A stretch of DNA of 64,000 nucleotides from Lutjanus erythropterus (taxonomy: Eukaryota > Chordata > Actinopteri > Lutjaniformes > Lutjanidae), in contig CM034602.1 of NCBI GenBank assembly GCA_020091685.1, positions 1-64,000 on the forward strand, written 5' to 3'. The notes under the pieces were generated by a model that was given only the letters and a program-made list of their open reading frames with translations, was not told the DNA's origin and made no database searches. Positions 13,201 through 21,300 of the stretch are shown piece by piece. The position numbers and the translations under genes are program-made. Position 1 is the first letter of the stretch. Each line of letters starts with the position of its first letter.

Positions 13201-13366
13201 CTTGGTCACGTGAACAACTACAAGAAATAGAATCAGAAGTTGACTGACCTTTGCTTGACGTTGCTGTGCGCTGCATCTGACCAATCTTTTCCATTGAGAC
13301 GTCTGGTACAAGTGTTGTCGCTGACAGGTCAAAACCCACCTCTGCAGTAGCCAGGGTCACCTCGGC
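4265..13366 (-). CDS. Helentron replicase, 9.1 kb terminal exon: C76-like x2, OTU x2, Rep, Pif1 helicase, endonuclease
   Basis: The exon starts after a ttttttag acceptor with GCC GAG GTG and has no early Met, so it is an internal splice start. Positions below use the predicted 3,475-residue protein. C76-like module 1 has Cys514, but its second site reads Asp-Cys-Gly (641-643). Module 2 keeps Gly-Leu-Gln-Cys743 and Asp874-Ser-His876. OTU 1 has DGNC with Cys1052 and His1161. OTU 2 has Ser1285 in place of Cys, with His1389. Thirteen 18-residue repeats span about 1470-1703, followed by a Cys/His-rich region. The Rep domain has HIH at 2240-2242 and tyrosines 2451 and 2455 in VYIISYISK. The helicase has GGAGTGKS (Lys2812), LIIDEISM, GDFYQLPPV and an ALSRVKSL motif. 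The EEP nuclease has TETWL (Glu3283), GDFND (Asp3400, Asn3402) and SDH (Asp3458, His3459). Known Helitron Reps nick and transfer one DNA strand while the helicase unwinds. The protease-like modules are predicted to act on ubiquitin-type tags, which is inference. Confidence 0.9.
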   Translation of the reverse strand, partial: AEVTLATAEVGFDLSATTLVPDVSMEKIGQMQRTATSSKGQSTSDSISCSCSRDQVSALVAGTKVTVAPLTCNVNSLVVCSVVAAIKHTIAPVCTWRPSNVDDITVEGSKLAAHVAVQVKGIEAKHKQVCQLIEQQRVFGKKWNVAIGLPTYKCLASETNTVMWDTLKAHLCTYKMCLVDLGAAVIVIIDHQGYLVVVDCGIRNNSGLASDIGSAVVVFNTCSNDLLLHIRTLQSSLDAQLFAVCALSVKACEVDLDMASATGHTDGAVVSVAAAVASSALSIRGSFHQGDDLFKYSGLQCMAVGLASVAKHSVDSVFSWRAKDLDTVLFLGDQLYTSLRDNNKISDPSNMLCVPDLPKHAVIDGQRFVFEYGDFVCGDVDVHDGDLIQSNVCVSLKNGLETMFAKYAACFLTLCSSTSVIICQNGKYAVVDSHARSAAGLRDPNGKSVVLYFSCITEVYAYVRKLAESLSDTQKLFELAGVCAIPKSTITNTGHLPLGTPLTPNEPHCSSSQHSACKSQSRVKRKISQNSSSCKKRKSTDANAVNSDVAFVSEMQQKQFHFKPLTTQVAQALCTQLHIESHKVADVEGSNVGLLGAPCMKEKIVGDGNCFFRALSFAVSGTQQYHTAIRRAVVKQLRCNNVAYEDRLRSEYSSVGEYLKKSGMGSCGTWATELEIFAAADCLGVNIYTYCQDRWLEYCCQNRLLTDQGLYLDNSSGNHYEPVVCTLQPEVQICYGYCKLSCNTGYNLRRHNKMNSCVSAAKKSDHAAGASTVVDTISLEDGVIGQQLNNGTFPFKPLSSELAKVLCKKLNVEFEKVDIKTQTVSGCVGAVCKTNNVVKDGDSFFKSLAQLISGSQKEHRKVRLNVVNYMHNHVKIVGKGHGSMSDYINTSQMKKVRHYATEVEIQGAAHALGLNIFIYNGNTWTKYSCKSTLLSSEVIYLTVSNNHFEPVICVQHADAQNCFELCKRDASSSTQYMRTRSSQVQPSIENPCTFSSSYSASKYLKMKWKVKFQENQLRKEHRRESSKNKYHTNLLHRLKLKELNKHKYQTDQLHRDSMIARSKNKYQTDLLHKQKLKAVSKDKYLSNVLHRHKYKEASKQKYKADLLHKQQVKAMSIQKYQANLLHRQKVKAMSTQKYQANLLHRQKTKAMSIQKYQANLLHRQKVQAMSIQKYQANLLHRQKVQAMSIQKYQANLLHRQKVKAMSIHKYQTNLLHKQNLKTISKDKYHTNLQHRLKVLLKSKTQYRNNLAHKNRIIAQTKLRRQQTHERTKMFDFVMEQFLNKVKDGPEFVCCVCHRLLFKHQVLPCKKHDYNKQPLPSLADACISDKYLHTCSETCETPCQTLHSSKGQLWICFTCHCKLNKGEIPPECHINNLTAHPIPPQLACLNSLEQHLIALHIPFMKVLALPKGGQNGVHGPVTCVPANIVQTNNLLPRSNMEGSLLRVKLKRKLTYKGHYEYQFVDTTRIRQALQYLKHSNVLYKDIEFNDAWLNAFCQEAEDDTSGKDNDTMKTPEPLENVDDNLLHDRQQHCMFQDTCLMPVDIGQEALDHYFDNILNVAPAENNSPVKLLSDHQNEAKCFPVLFPTGCSTFYAQRQHRLTMSRYFNNRILHADGRFGQNVEYIFFAQYMSEVEQVVSNVSIALRKGRGGYKTQKVTDNMLNNEDSLKKLLEFDDGFRFLKPIRGTPAFWQVAQRDLLACVRQLGIPTWFCSFSSADMRWTNLINTVLKQEGRTQTVEDLEWADRCELLRRNPVTAARMFDYRWHIFVKEVLMSPSQPIGKIKDYFYRVEFQQRGSPHIHALFWVHKAPQIDKHSDEEVIQFIDKYVTCEMPSNDDTLLDIVSSVQQHSKRHSKTCKKKKTVCRFNFPKPVSMRTFICRTISEDDSENECTCAKDNTSNSTPCACKKAAPKKKSTMTGKHATAILTAIKSALSDEKTTYDNAGHLFKSLGIQQATFEAAYQRSAKSTQVVLKRDINEVWINQYSKNLLKCWNANMDIQYVVDAYACVVYIISYISKAEREMGLLLGHAQKEATKEGNASAKDAMKQLGSVYLHNRDVCAQEAVYRLTNMHLKECSRKVVFVPTGEYVVKMSLPLNILKQKASLNELTTEDMWMTSLVDRYKNRPNDAVFNDMCLATFASDYRVLTKNEKSVNRIKLQNNLGFVIKRTRSQPAVVRYARFSVTQNPELYYQSSLQLFFPYRADVQLKPPRFASFEQFYMNGKVKFCNGSVHSVKSVVESNRKTFEIDADELDNIQNSIDSNGIMEDAWCELCPEQERERLECVEEMTEQQQLVEEHIENIPDLATTRDQVAHFKKNSNTMCRSEGLALIRSLNDVQMSVFYQIRQWCLHKVMGRTPDPVHVFITGGAGTGKSHLIKAIQYEAVRLLSPSCRHPDNICVLLTAPTGIAAYNLQATTIHNAFSIGKDIRLPYTPLGEEKLNTLRAKYSDLQILIIDEISMVDHHLLAYIHGRLRQIKKTGDFSAFGNVNVIAVGDFYQLPPVRGKPLYTDNVGVNLFTSLFKVVELKDIVRQKDCVFAEMLNRVRTCPKGSPLLHNDIDMLKKCETNETSSALHIFPTNKQVNEHNNQQLFTACPEYIEIDAQDFKNNKKTGKLELIKGHHTIASSTCLSEQLLLGTGARVMLCKNVDVNDGLVNGVCGTVTHIVESQRSKFPLKVYVTFDDARVGAQRKKQYANVPPHIKDSIGIEPVEENATKKGGLRRQFPLKLAWALTVHKVQGLTVDAAVVSLKKIFTAGQAYVALSRVKSLSGLIIQDFNEKAFYCKDGIKTALENMSPFLVANIPRLHLNAHNFTVFLMNVQNLRSHVADLAKCTQNWQLNCIAVTETWLPEVYSFETVNINGYSFHSQPRPSSYNSTNPTLIDIQNQQHGGVGLYSLHKLKYNHIWIQNMNIECLACNYVDYNIIIAIMYRPPSYPISLFKKNLGTLLDWLTPQSKTIAIMGDFNDNIQKSSSICSFMTERGFVQYITEPTTEKGTLIDHVYVKTTDYTVETLVLPTYFSDHEGILCSFALNTSNTKG
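9585..10286 (-). repeat. Coding tandem repeat: thirteen 54-bp units (18 residues each)
   Basis: Inside the Helentron exon, units of the form KYQANLLHRQKVKAMSIQ recur 13 times. The six central units are nearly identical at the DNA level, while the outer ones are diverged (for example KYLSNVLHRHKYKEASKQ). The array is strongly basic and Gln/Lys/His-rich, with a regular Leu-Leu-His core, so a helical spacer or nucleic-acid-binding array is plausible. The pattern of a homogeneous centre with diverged edges indicates recent unequal exchange or slippage within the element. Confidence 0.9.
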
Positions 13367-13792
13367 CTAAAAAACACAAAATGTGTTACAAACAATAATT
13401 AAATAGCATTCACACAAAGCTGCTAAACAATTCTCGTACAGTAGCACACAAACCCAAGATGTGTCCACATGAGTTCTCATGCAGACCAAAAAAAAAAACA
13501 AGGCAACAAGTTTATTTGTAATATTGCTACTAGACAGTGTCCTAGACTTTAGTTTTAGCTGATATGAATGAGCAGGGCTGTTACACAAAAAAAAGGGAAA
13601 TTTAAGTGAAGAACCAACGAATGTGGTTATACGTGATTCATGACTCTTCTTACCAAGTACAACTATTCACTGATATGCATGTATGACATTGCAATGTTAT
13701 TTCTACAAATCTACATGACACCATATAAACTACAACAAACGCATGGTGTTGTGACACCATTCAAAACAATGATACACAGTTAATGAACTGAC

Positions 13793-16507
13793 CTCCTCCC
13801 TCGCAGCACTGACTGGTGGAGCAGCACCAGCACAGGGGACAGGACTGGTAGGTGTAGCCTGGGACACAGACACCTCCACAACACTCGATGCTGCCTCCAC
13901 CTACCAAATGAAAACATGTTATGTGTTGTTCTTAAAAGATAATGTATTGCAATAGCTCTGGATGTTTGCGTCACAAATATTCAACATTGTATACAAACTG
14001 TACAAACCTCCTTTACCACAGCCTCTTGTGTAGGTCTGGTCGTTGCAGACTCATAGGGCAAAGCCACAACTTGTGGATTTGCTATGACCTACAAATAAAA
14101 AGCAAAATACAGATTAAATGCACGTGCTTCTTTGCGCGTAAATAATTAACTGAATACTACAAATGTGGCAATGTACGTGATGCGTATCTACGAACAACTA
14201 CAACTTTGTGTAACAATACATAAATATAAATAACAACCTGCTGCTTAGCAAGTCTCCCCCTTGACGCTGCAATTGTCCTCCGTCCTTCCACAACTGGCAC
14301 CTAATGTACGCACATCACAAGAGAGTGTTTAAGCACATATTTCAGACGTCCAGTTGTACAGTAAAAGCAGTCGTCACTGCTGTTAATAACAAGCATGGTG
14401 AGTAATTATTACTTGCAGTGGGAATACATAATGAAAACTCACAATTGGATACAAACATTCAAGTGCAGCCACCACTACAAAAGCTGTGTTCTAATTAAAT
14501 CGACAATTAAACAAACTAATAAAGTAACATAACTTTTAAATTGTGACACTTAAACACAATTCTTTTTCAAAGACCTCAACAAACAGCAGTCACACAAATT
14601 ACCTGTTTGCCACGTGGAACAGGTGCAGCAGCGTCACATGCAGGGCTGGGCAGATGCGATGGAACAACTCGATTCATCGCATCCAACATGGCACTGCTGA
14701 AACGAATAGGATTCAGTGGGATGAAGCACTCCTTCAACACCACCTGCGGGGAAAAATACATAACAACAATTGTTGACAACATGTCCAAGTATAAAACACA
14801 CTGACCACAGCATACATAAACCAATACAAACCTGCTTGTGAACCATCCTGCGTTTGGATGCATCACAGGGCTGGTCCATGTCACTGGGATGGCTTCTCTG
14901 TAATGACAAACAGCATAAGTCTTAGTTTGCATATGACACTCTTTACTTCTTACTACATGTCTGGTTAGACAATTTTCTTTAGGAAGTAACACCATATGTA
15001 TCCTTACCTTCCTGTTCTTGCCGACAATTGTCCATGCAAAGGGGTCGCACGATTGTGGCACAGGAACCTCTCCCTTCACGACCACCTTAGGAACAAAAGT
15101 TCTCACAGGGGGGGGCGATCTGTGAGAAACCTTTGGCGTGTGCACTCGTGGTTCCACTTGCTTGTAGGCAGACAGCCACAGCAACTGCGCCAACATCGGC
15201 ATACCATCGTCATCGCTGAGGTGGACCTGACAAGATGAACATTACAGGACACACATTGCAGTTTATATGACATTGCAATGCACAAACATTTGCATACCAA
15301 AGACACAATAGTCAACATCAAACATGTCCACTTCCAATTTGACAATACATATGCTACTTACACCATCTCTGCTCCACAGATTAAGGCGATGCAGGGGAAA
15401 GTAGTCAGCAGCACAGTAGTACGTGATCCCTGAGAAAAAACATAAAGACACATAAAGTTAACAATATTAATCATAAAGAGCAATTTAAGTGCCAACAAAT
15501 GACGTTATGATCTCTTAAACACATAACTGTACCCAGTCAAGAAAATTTCCAATTACCCATGCTGGCTGCCACACGCCGAAACTCTTGGCGCATGTGATCT
15601 TGCAGAGCCACTGCGATGTTCAAACGAGGAATGAAGTCCTGGACAAAGACCTGTAGAAAACAGTAGCTCGTATTACAAGAGCACATGGTTTCGCGCAACA
15701 TCTCACAATGTATAGCTCCCCCGCACTTAATACAAACCCACACTTAGATAGTAGCAAACATGCTACACTCAACAGTAAACATACCTTTGGCCAAAGACTG
15801 CAGGCACTCAAAAGAAGCTTGCGAAAGGCCGCTCCTGCCTCTTCTACGGTTCTGCTTGCAGTTAGGTTGTTGCTGGGGGCCAAGACACAGACGGCGTCTG
15901 GTGTTCGAGGCACAGCAGCATGCAGCAACTCCGTCCTCAGGTCAGCTGCACAGGCCCCTGGCGTGGACATGAAGCCAAAGGAAATGCATCCCTCTGGCAT
16001 CCTCACAAACCCATCTACCAAGGCTCGCAGATGGGAGTCCCCTACAACAAGAACAAACTGCCGAGACAAAACAATATATAAATTTAACATCATAAACAGG
16101 TTCTATATTAATACCTCATAATCATCAAACTCGTAAAGCAACAATACCTTCTTGTTAGGTGACTCAACTGGAATGACCAACTTGTGGCTGCGTCCAGTCA
16201 GAGTTGAAATTGGCCACTTCAACACGGCATGGCGATAACCGGTACCGCACGCTATTTGTAAACAAACAAAGACAGCAAAAATAAATATGACATAATCAGT
16301 TACACATAACAAAACACTAACACTTTACTACCCTGTCACAACGCCTTCATTTTACACATACAATGAAAACATTTTATACACATCCACTCTCAACATACGT
16401 GCACGGGAGTCAGCGCCAGCCTGCTGAGATCCTACGACCACAGCACGACGCTCGGCCATCCTCCTCCTAGCAGCCTGCGAACGGCGAAAAGACTTGTCAC
16501 GAGGCAT
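13793..16507 (-). CDS. Five-prime exons of the Helentron gene: basic N-terminus, SGNH-hydrolase-like domain, linker microexons
   Basis: Eleven exons read in minus-strand order: 16507-16399 (starts [11 protein letters not shown]), 16251-16148, 16057-15785, 15650-15557, 15429-15362, 15226-15008, 14897-14832, 14743-14603, 14300-14238, 14088-14008 and 13900-13793. All have ag acceptors (the first assumed) and gt donors, and their phases match. They total 1,326 bases (442 codons) and join the exon at 13366 in phase 0. Exon 3 holds [12 protein letters not shown] (Ser79 as candidate nucleophile) and APSNNL (Asn134/135). Exons 5-6 carry Asp215-Gly-Val-His218. Together these match the GDSH, N and DxxH blocks of SGNH/GDSL esterase-like folds. 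Exons 9-11 are short, Val/Ala/Thr/Pro-rich and linker-like. Substrate is unknown. A separate gene that merely neighbours the Helentron is the alternative, but the in-frame chain of exons argues for fusion. Confidence 0.7.
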
Positions 16508-17803
16508 CTGAAAGAATGCAAACAAAACTGATTAATAATAATATCGACAAACATTGTAAACACACGAAAGCAACATATTTACACTTTGTACAACATGTAT
16601 AACTACAGATATGGTGCTGGCTCAATCGAGACCTTGTGCTTATTGTTGCCAACCAGTTACATTGCCTATAAATACACAGTTCATACAATTACACTTACAA
16701 ACAAATACAACTATCAACTATAAGACAACAACTAGTACTACACTTTAAACATATCCAACTACAAATCAAAATTGCTCAATAAGTACATTACTGTCACAAC
16801 ATCTTAATGTACTTTGTAAAAAATGCAGTGTATTATTGTTATGTTTATGTGAACTTGACATGTGTGCAATTACTCAGCTAAACGATTTAACATGACACCA
16901 CAACTATGAATCTTTTCACGTTTTTGTCACGATTCATTCATGTACGCCGCCAATTTCAGATGCCTGCCATAACTAGGGCTTGAGGCTGTGTCAGGCGCTC
17001 AGCCATGTTGCCATAGCAACCCAGCATGGTTACGTCAACAACGATGTGCGCTCATAAAAGAACACCTCAACTTATAAACTCTGTCACTTACAGCATGCTT
17101 TCTGTTGACTGCAGCCTATGACACACAAGCTCATATATATGTATGTACTGAACTGCGCCAGCATGTGTGAACACAAACGCAAATACAAGCTGCAATCAAC
17201 TGGAGACGCTGGCGGTGCAGCTGTAGCACTGCTAACACTAGCCACGGTGCGGAGCAAACTGCCAATTAACAAGCGCTCAACTTTCTTGCCAACACACACT
17301 TTCTCCCTCTTTAACCGAATAACGTAGTGGAATGTTTTGCGCATCTATGTGTAACGGTAGTATTGGCCGCGTAACCGCGTGTATTTCTACTCTTTTTAAA
17401 GTACAATTCAGCTAATGTAAAATGTGATTACCACCAGCACATAACGTTCACTGCCACTATCTTTTCACATACAGTACTCAATAGTATCAATTTATACATG
17501 CGGCTATATTTAACCTGCTATTTTTGACAATTTAATATCCATTACAGAAATCGACTGGTGTACTTTGCGTGTCGCGTTTAATCGGCTTGGGAATTACTCG
17601 CCTGTTAACAACTCTTTGCCTTGGTATTACATTACAACAGCCTCCTCTGTAAAGCACCGAACAAGAACACACAAAACCAACTCCATTGTATGTATTTCCC
17701 AGTGATCGAATTATCACCAGTACTTGTTTTAGCAAAACCACAACTACACTTCCCGGCAATCAGTTCAGTAAAACTTCTACGCCATAGTGCCAAAACACCG
17801 CTC
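16508..17803 (-). promoter_or_regulatory. Upstream region of the Helentron gene
   Basis: No convincing coding exon was found here. The sequence just before the first ATG (minus strand, ttctttcag then ATG) looks like a splice acceptor, so a 5' untranslated exon probably lies upstream. A perfect RFX-type X-box lies at 17007-17020, and an acgtcaa CRE-like half site is near 17032. The region ends at a sequence gap. Confidence 0.4.
17007..17020. promoter_or_regulatory. Perfect palindromic X-box (RFX site)
   Basis: The sequence GTTGCCATAGCAAC fits the RFX consensus GTNRCC-N(0-3)-RGYAAC on both half sites with a 2-base spacer. It lies 500 bases upstream of the predicted first coding exon of the Helentron gene. 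RFX proteins bind such sites in ciliary and testis-expressed genes. That this site drives the transposon gene is inference. Confidence 0.55.
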
Positions 17804-18303
17804 NNNNNNNNNNNNNNNNNNNNNNNNNNNNNNNNNNNNNNNNNNNNNNNNNNNNNNNNNNNNNNNNNNNNNNNNNNNNNNNNNNNNNNNNNNNNNNNNN
17901 NNNNNNNNNNNNNNNNNNNNNNNNNNNNNNNNNNNNNNNNNNNNNNNNNNNNNNNNNNNNNNNNNNNNNNNNNNNNNNNNNNNNNNNNNNNNNNNNNNNN
18001 NNNNNNNNNNNNNNNNNNNNNNNNNNNNNNNNNNNNNNNNNNNNNNNNNNNNNNNNNNNNNNNNNNNNNNNNNNNNNNNNNNNNNNNNNNNNNNNNNNNN
18101 NNNNNNNNNNNNNNNNNNNNNNNNNNNNNNNNNNNNNNNNNNNNNNNNNNNNNNNNNNNNNNNNNNNNNNNNNNNNNNNNNNNNNNNNNNNNNNNNNNNN
18201 NNNNNNNNNNNNNNNNNNNNNNNNNNNNNNNNNNNNNNNNNNNNNNNNNNNNNNNNNNNNNNNNNNNNNNNNNNNNNNNNNNNNNNNNNNNNNNNNNNNN
18301 NNN
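17804..18303. other. Assembly gap, exactly 500 N
   Basis: A run of 500 N separates the Helentron upstream region from the left arm of the inverted duplication. Reading frames that appear to cross it have no meaning. The sequence missing here should include the continuation of the left mucin gene (mucin-repeat exon and C-terminus). Confidence 0.99.
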
Positions 18304-18396
18304 TTCTTTACTGTTTCACAAATTGGAATTGTTCAACATTAGGAATTTAACACATTGATTAGGTGTACCGTGAGACATTGTGAGTTCCCCTCTTAC

Positions 18397-21300
18397 CTTC
18401 CAGGTTGGGTATAGGGTTGCTACAAACTCCTTGTGGATTTAAACAGGTCTTGTAGCATGGTGTGTGACAAGGGCTGTAGTGCCACGTGCAGTTGCCTGGG
18501 CTGTTATAGTAATCACAAAAGACAGCTAGAAGGAAAAGATATATGTTATGATTTTAATAAAGGGAATTGATTCAAATAAGTGGATTAATCTCTTATAAAG
18601 CTTGACTCAGTGAAAGAGAACTCAAACTTAAATTCCACCTGATACATGTTCAAATTCTATTTCTTTGAGAGCTTCCAGATTCCATTTAGTTTTAAATAAA
18701 TTCAGGAAGCTATCTTTGACTCAGAATGACAGAAAACTACCATGGATAATGATAAAGGACGAAGCTTATTTTTGAATAACGAACTTCAAGACAATTAAAA
18801 ATGAATTGAATAATACTTTGTATCTTAAGTTATACTACATCAAATATTCTTTTATCTAAAGGCGTTATTTACACATATCATAGCAGTCTTTTATATTATA
18901 TCCTATTTATAAAGAAAAGAAGCCATGCTCATACACACATCTTAAAAGATCATTAAATTCAGGGATCATAAGTATTTGTGGACCTGTAAACAGGACTTTG
19001 GACTGAAGAGACTCATAAACTTTAGCTTAATATGAGAATAAAATGTTTACTTACGACAGATTTCTGGAGTTCTCCATGCAACACAGACGCCCTCCTCATT
19101 GCAAGCTTGAGCATAAGCTGCAACTGCTGTGCAGAAACACTCACAGTCTCCTCCAGTGTCACAGGCACATGAGTCTTTCACACAGTTTTCATAAAATGGA
19201 TGGTAATCTACCTGTTATCAAAATATATGATCGGTTTCTTTAAAATGTATTGCATTCTTTCAACCATGGGGCAGTAAATAATGATAAAATAGCGACAAAT
19301 CTGTCATTACCTTTCTGTGACACTCTTTGAAAGTATCTCCGGTTATAATGCTGCACATCATTTTTGCCCAGGGATGTCGTTTGGGTTTTGCCCTACAAGG
19401 GTCAGGATTCACTTCCACATCTGGGCAGCTGCTTGACACTTTCCAGCTGTTTGCAAATTCTAACAGATTGCTCACTACCATCTGACTCTGGGTGGTGAAG
19501 TCGTTCTGTGCATCACCATCAAAATTTCCACAAAGGCCACATACTGCCCCCTGTGCAGCCAGACAGAAGGGGTAAGTGACTTCATTTACATGAGGACGAT
19601 ATGCAAAATTAGTACTCTGACATTACAAGGAACAAGTACGTTCCAGGAATTAATATACTTGTATCATGTCAACAAACAGGATATCCTCTTTACTGCATTT
19701 ATTTGGAATATTGTAATAAGTGCCTCATGGATTTTTTCAGTAATCTTAATATATCAATACTATTGTTGTCCTATAAAGCTTTTAAAGTGGTTTTAGAAAA
19801 CAGTTGGCAAAGATAGCTAAAGTGCAGATTAAAAAAAAATGGCACACCATGTTAAAGTTTCTCTAAATAAAGTTCTAAATACTTAAGAGATGTAAGAGAT
19901 TTCAGTGATCATCACTAAAACAATTCCTGTGACTCACGTTGTGCTGTGGCTCCAGGAGGATGCGAACAGCTGTTTTGCGATCCCACATGACTGCCAGACC
20001 AATCTCAGATTCAATCACCAGATACAAGCCAACCCTCCTTATTCTGTATGAAATATGAGTGCCATGTCCCAGGTCCTCCTCTTCATATTTTCCCTTTAAC
20101 AGCTTGACTTGCTTTCGCTGTAATATTAAGGAGATTTCCGTTGCATTCCTTGTAATGTAAAAAATGCTGTCTGATTCATGCATGTTTTAGGCACAGAATA
20201 CATATCAGATTTTGGTATTGGGTCTTACCCCCAGTTGGATTCTGACAGATTTGGAGCATGTGGTGCCTGTAGTTCCACATTCCACATTTTCTGTGATAAC
20301 TCCGAAGTTGTTCTGTGCTGTTTTATTGCCACATTTGTTCTTAAAAGAGAGAGAGACCATTTAAAATTAAGTATCTTTACTTCATAGGAGACAGAAACTG
20401 ATCAAATTTAACTTCAACTTGCTCTTCACTAGTCCACACTATTTTAAGAGCGATAAAAAAGCTAGAACATAAAATAAAGCTGTAATTCATCCCCAAAAGA
20501 TCATCTAGTTATCTATATTTTTCAATTATATTCCTTATTATGACAAGCATTCATCTTAAAGTCAATGGATATGAACATACAACAGTTTAGGCAAACATTA
20601 AATAATAACTCTCTCTCAAGCCTGGTGTTCAAGTTAAGCAATAATGTAGAATTATAACATCATATCAATGGATTTCTGACATGAAGCCTGTGTGGACATA
20701 ATATATTAAAAATAACAGTTGGCTGTGTCCAAAATCAGTTCATTCAGTTCATTCTCATTTTACTGCTCACTAACAATTGAGTGTCCACTATACAGTCATA
20801 CGTCAATCAGTGAACACAGGAGTGATTTCAGACACAGCCTGTTATTTGAATGACTTTGACATGCTTTGTTTACCTTGACAGCAACATATTCACAATCTCC
20901 TTGAAACGGATATGGTTTCTTATCAAATGTATTGTAGTGGCCACTCCCATAAATAATGCATGTTCCAGGACATTTTTTTTCTGTGCACTCCCAAATTCCA
21001 CTTTTGCAGGTACTAGATGTATCGGAAATGGTTGAAAATACAAAGAAGAGCAGTGTTTTTAATGCTGCAATTAAGTACAACATACAGGATGATATGATAA
21101 TATTTGTTCATAGGATATGTATGATTAAAAACAAGGTCATACCAGTTATTGCACTGGTGATGGATTTGTGCTCCAGGGGCATAAAGATGTCCATCATGTT
21201 GACATGGACATTGATGTTCTTTCACACAGGAACCTTTGCCATCATCAAGGAGGCCACCTGGACACTGACAGCCTGATTCACACTCTGTGGAGTCCTGGGA

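Larger units (their letters stand above)
3451..17803 (-). mobile_element. Helentron-type rolling-circle transposon (approximate extent)
   Basis: The element is defined by its coding region: an HUH/Y2 Rep nuclease, a Pif1-family helicase and a C-terminal EEP endonuclease in one protein. Among Helitrons that combination marks the Helentron branch known from fish and other animals. The outer limits are provisional. The left flank adjoins the repeat block near 3450, and the right flank runs into a sequence gap at 17804. No terminal inverted repeats or 3' hairpin were identified. The coding sequence of about 10.4 kb is uninterrupted, which argues for recent insertion. Confidence 0.75.

Noticed and set aside
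13357..13360. GTG at 13360 as the translation start of the replicase
   Set aside because: It follows a splice acceptor by six bases, no Met occurs until about residue 23, and the upstream exons join in phase.
17084..17344. 5' coding exon of the Helentron gene
   Set aside because: The 86-codon frame has no match to the downstream protein style and no clear donor site. A non-coding 5' exon is more likely.
17621..18358. Long open frames across the N runs (also at 33654-34701 and 50221-50796)
   Set aside because: They exist only because N is translated as an unknown residue. The real sequence at each end is intronic, microsatellite or intergenic.
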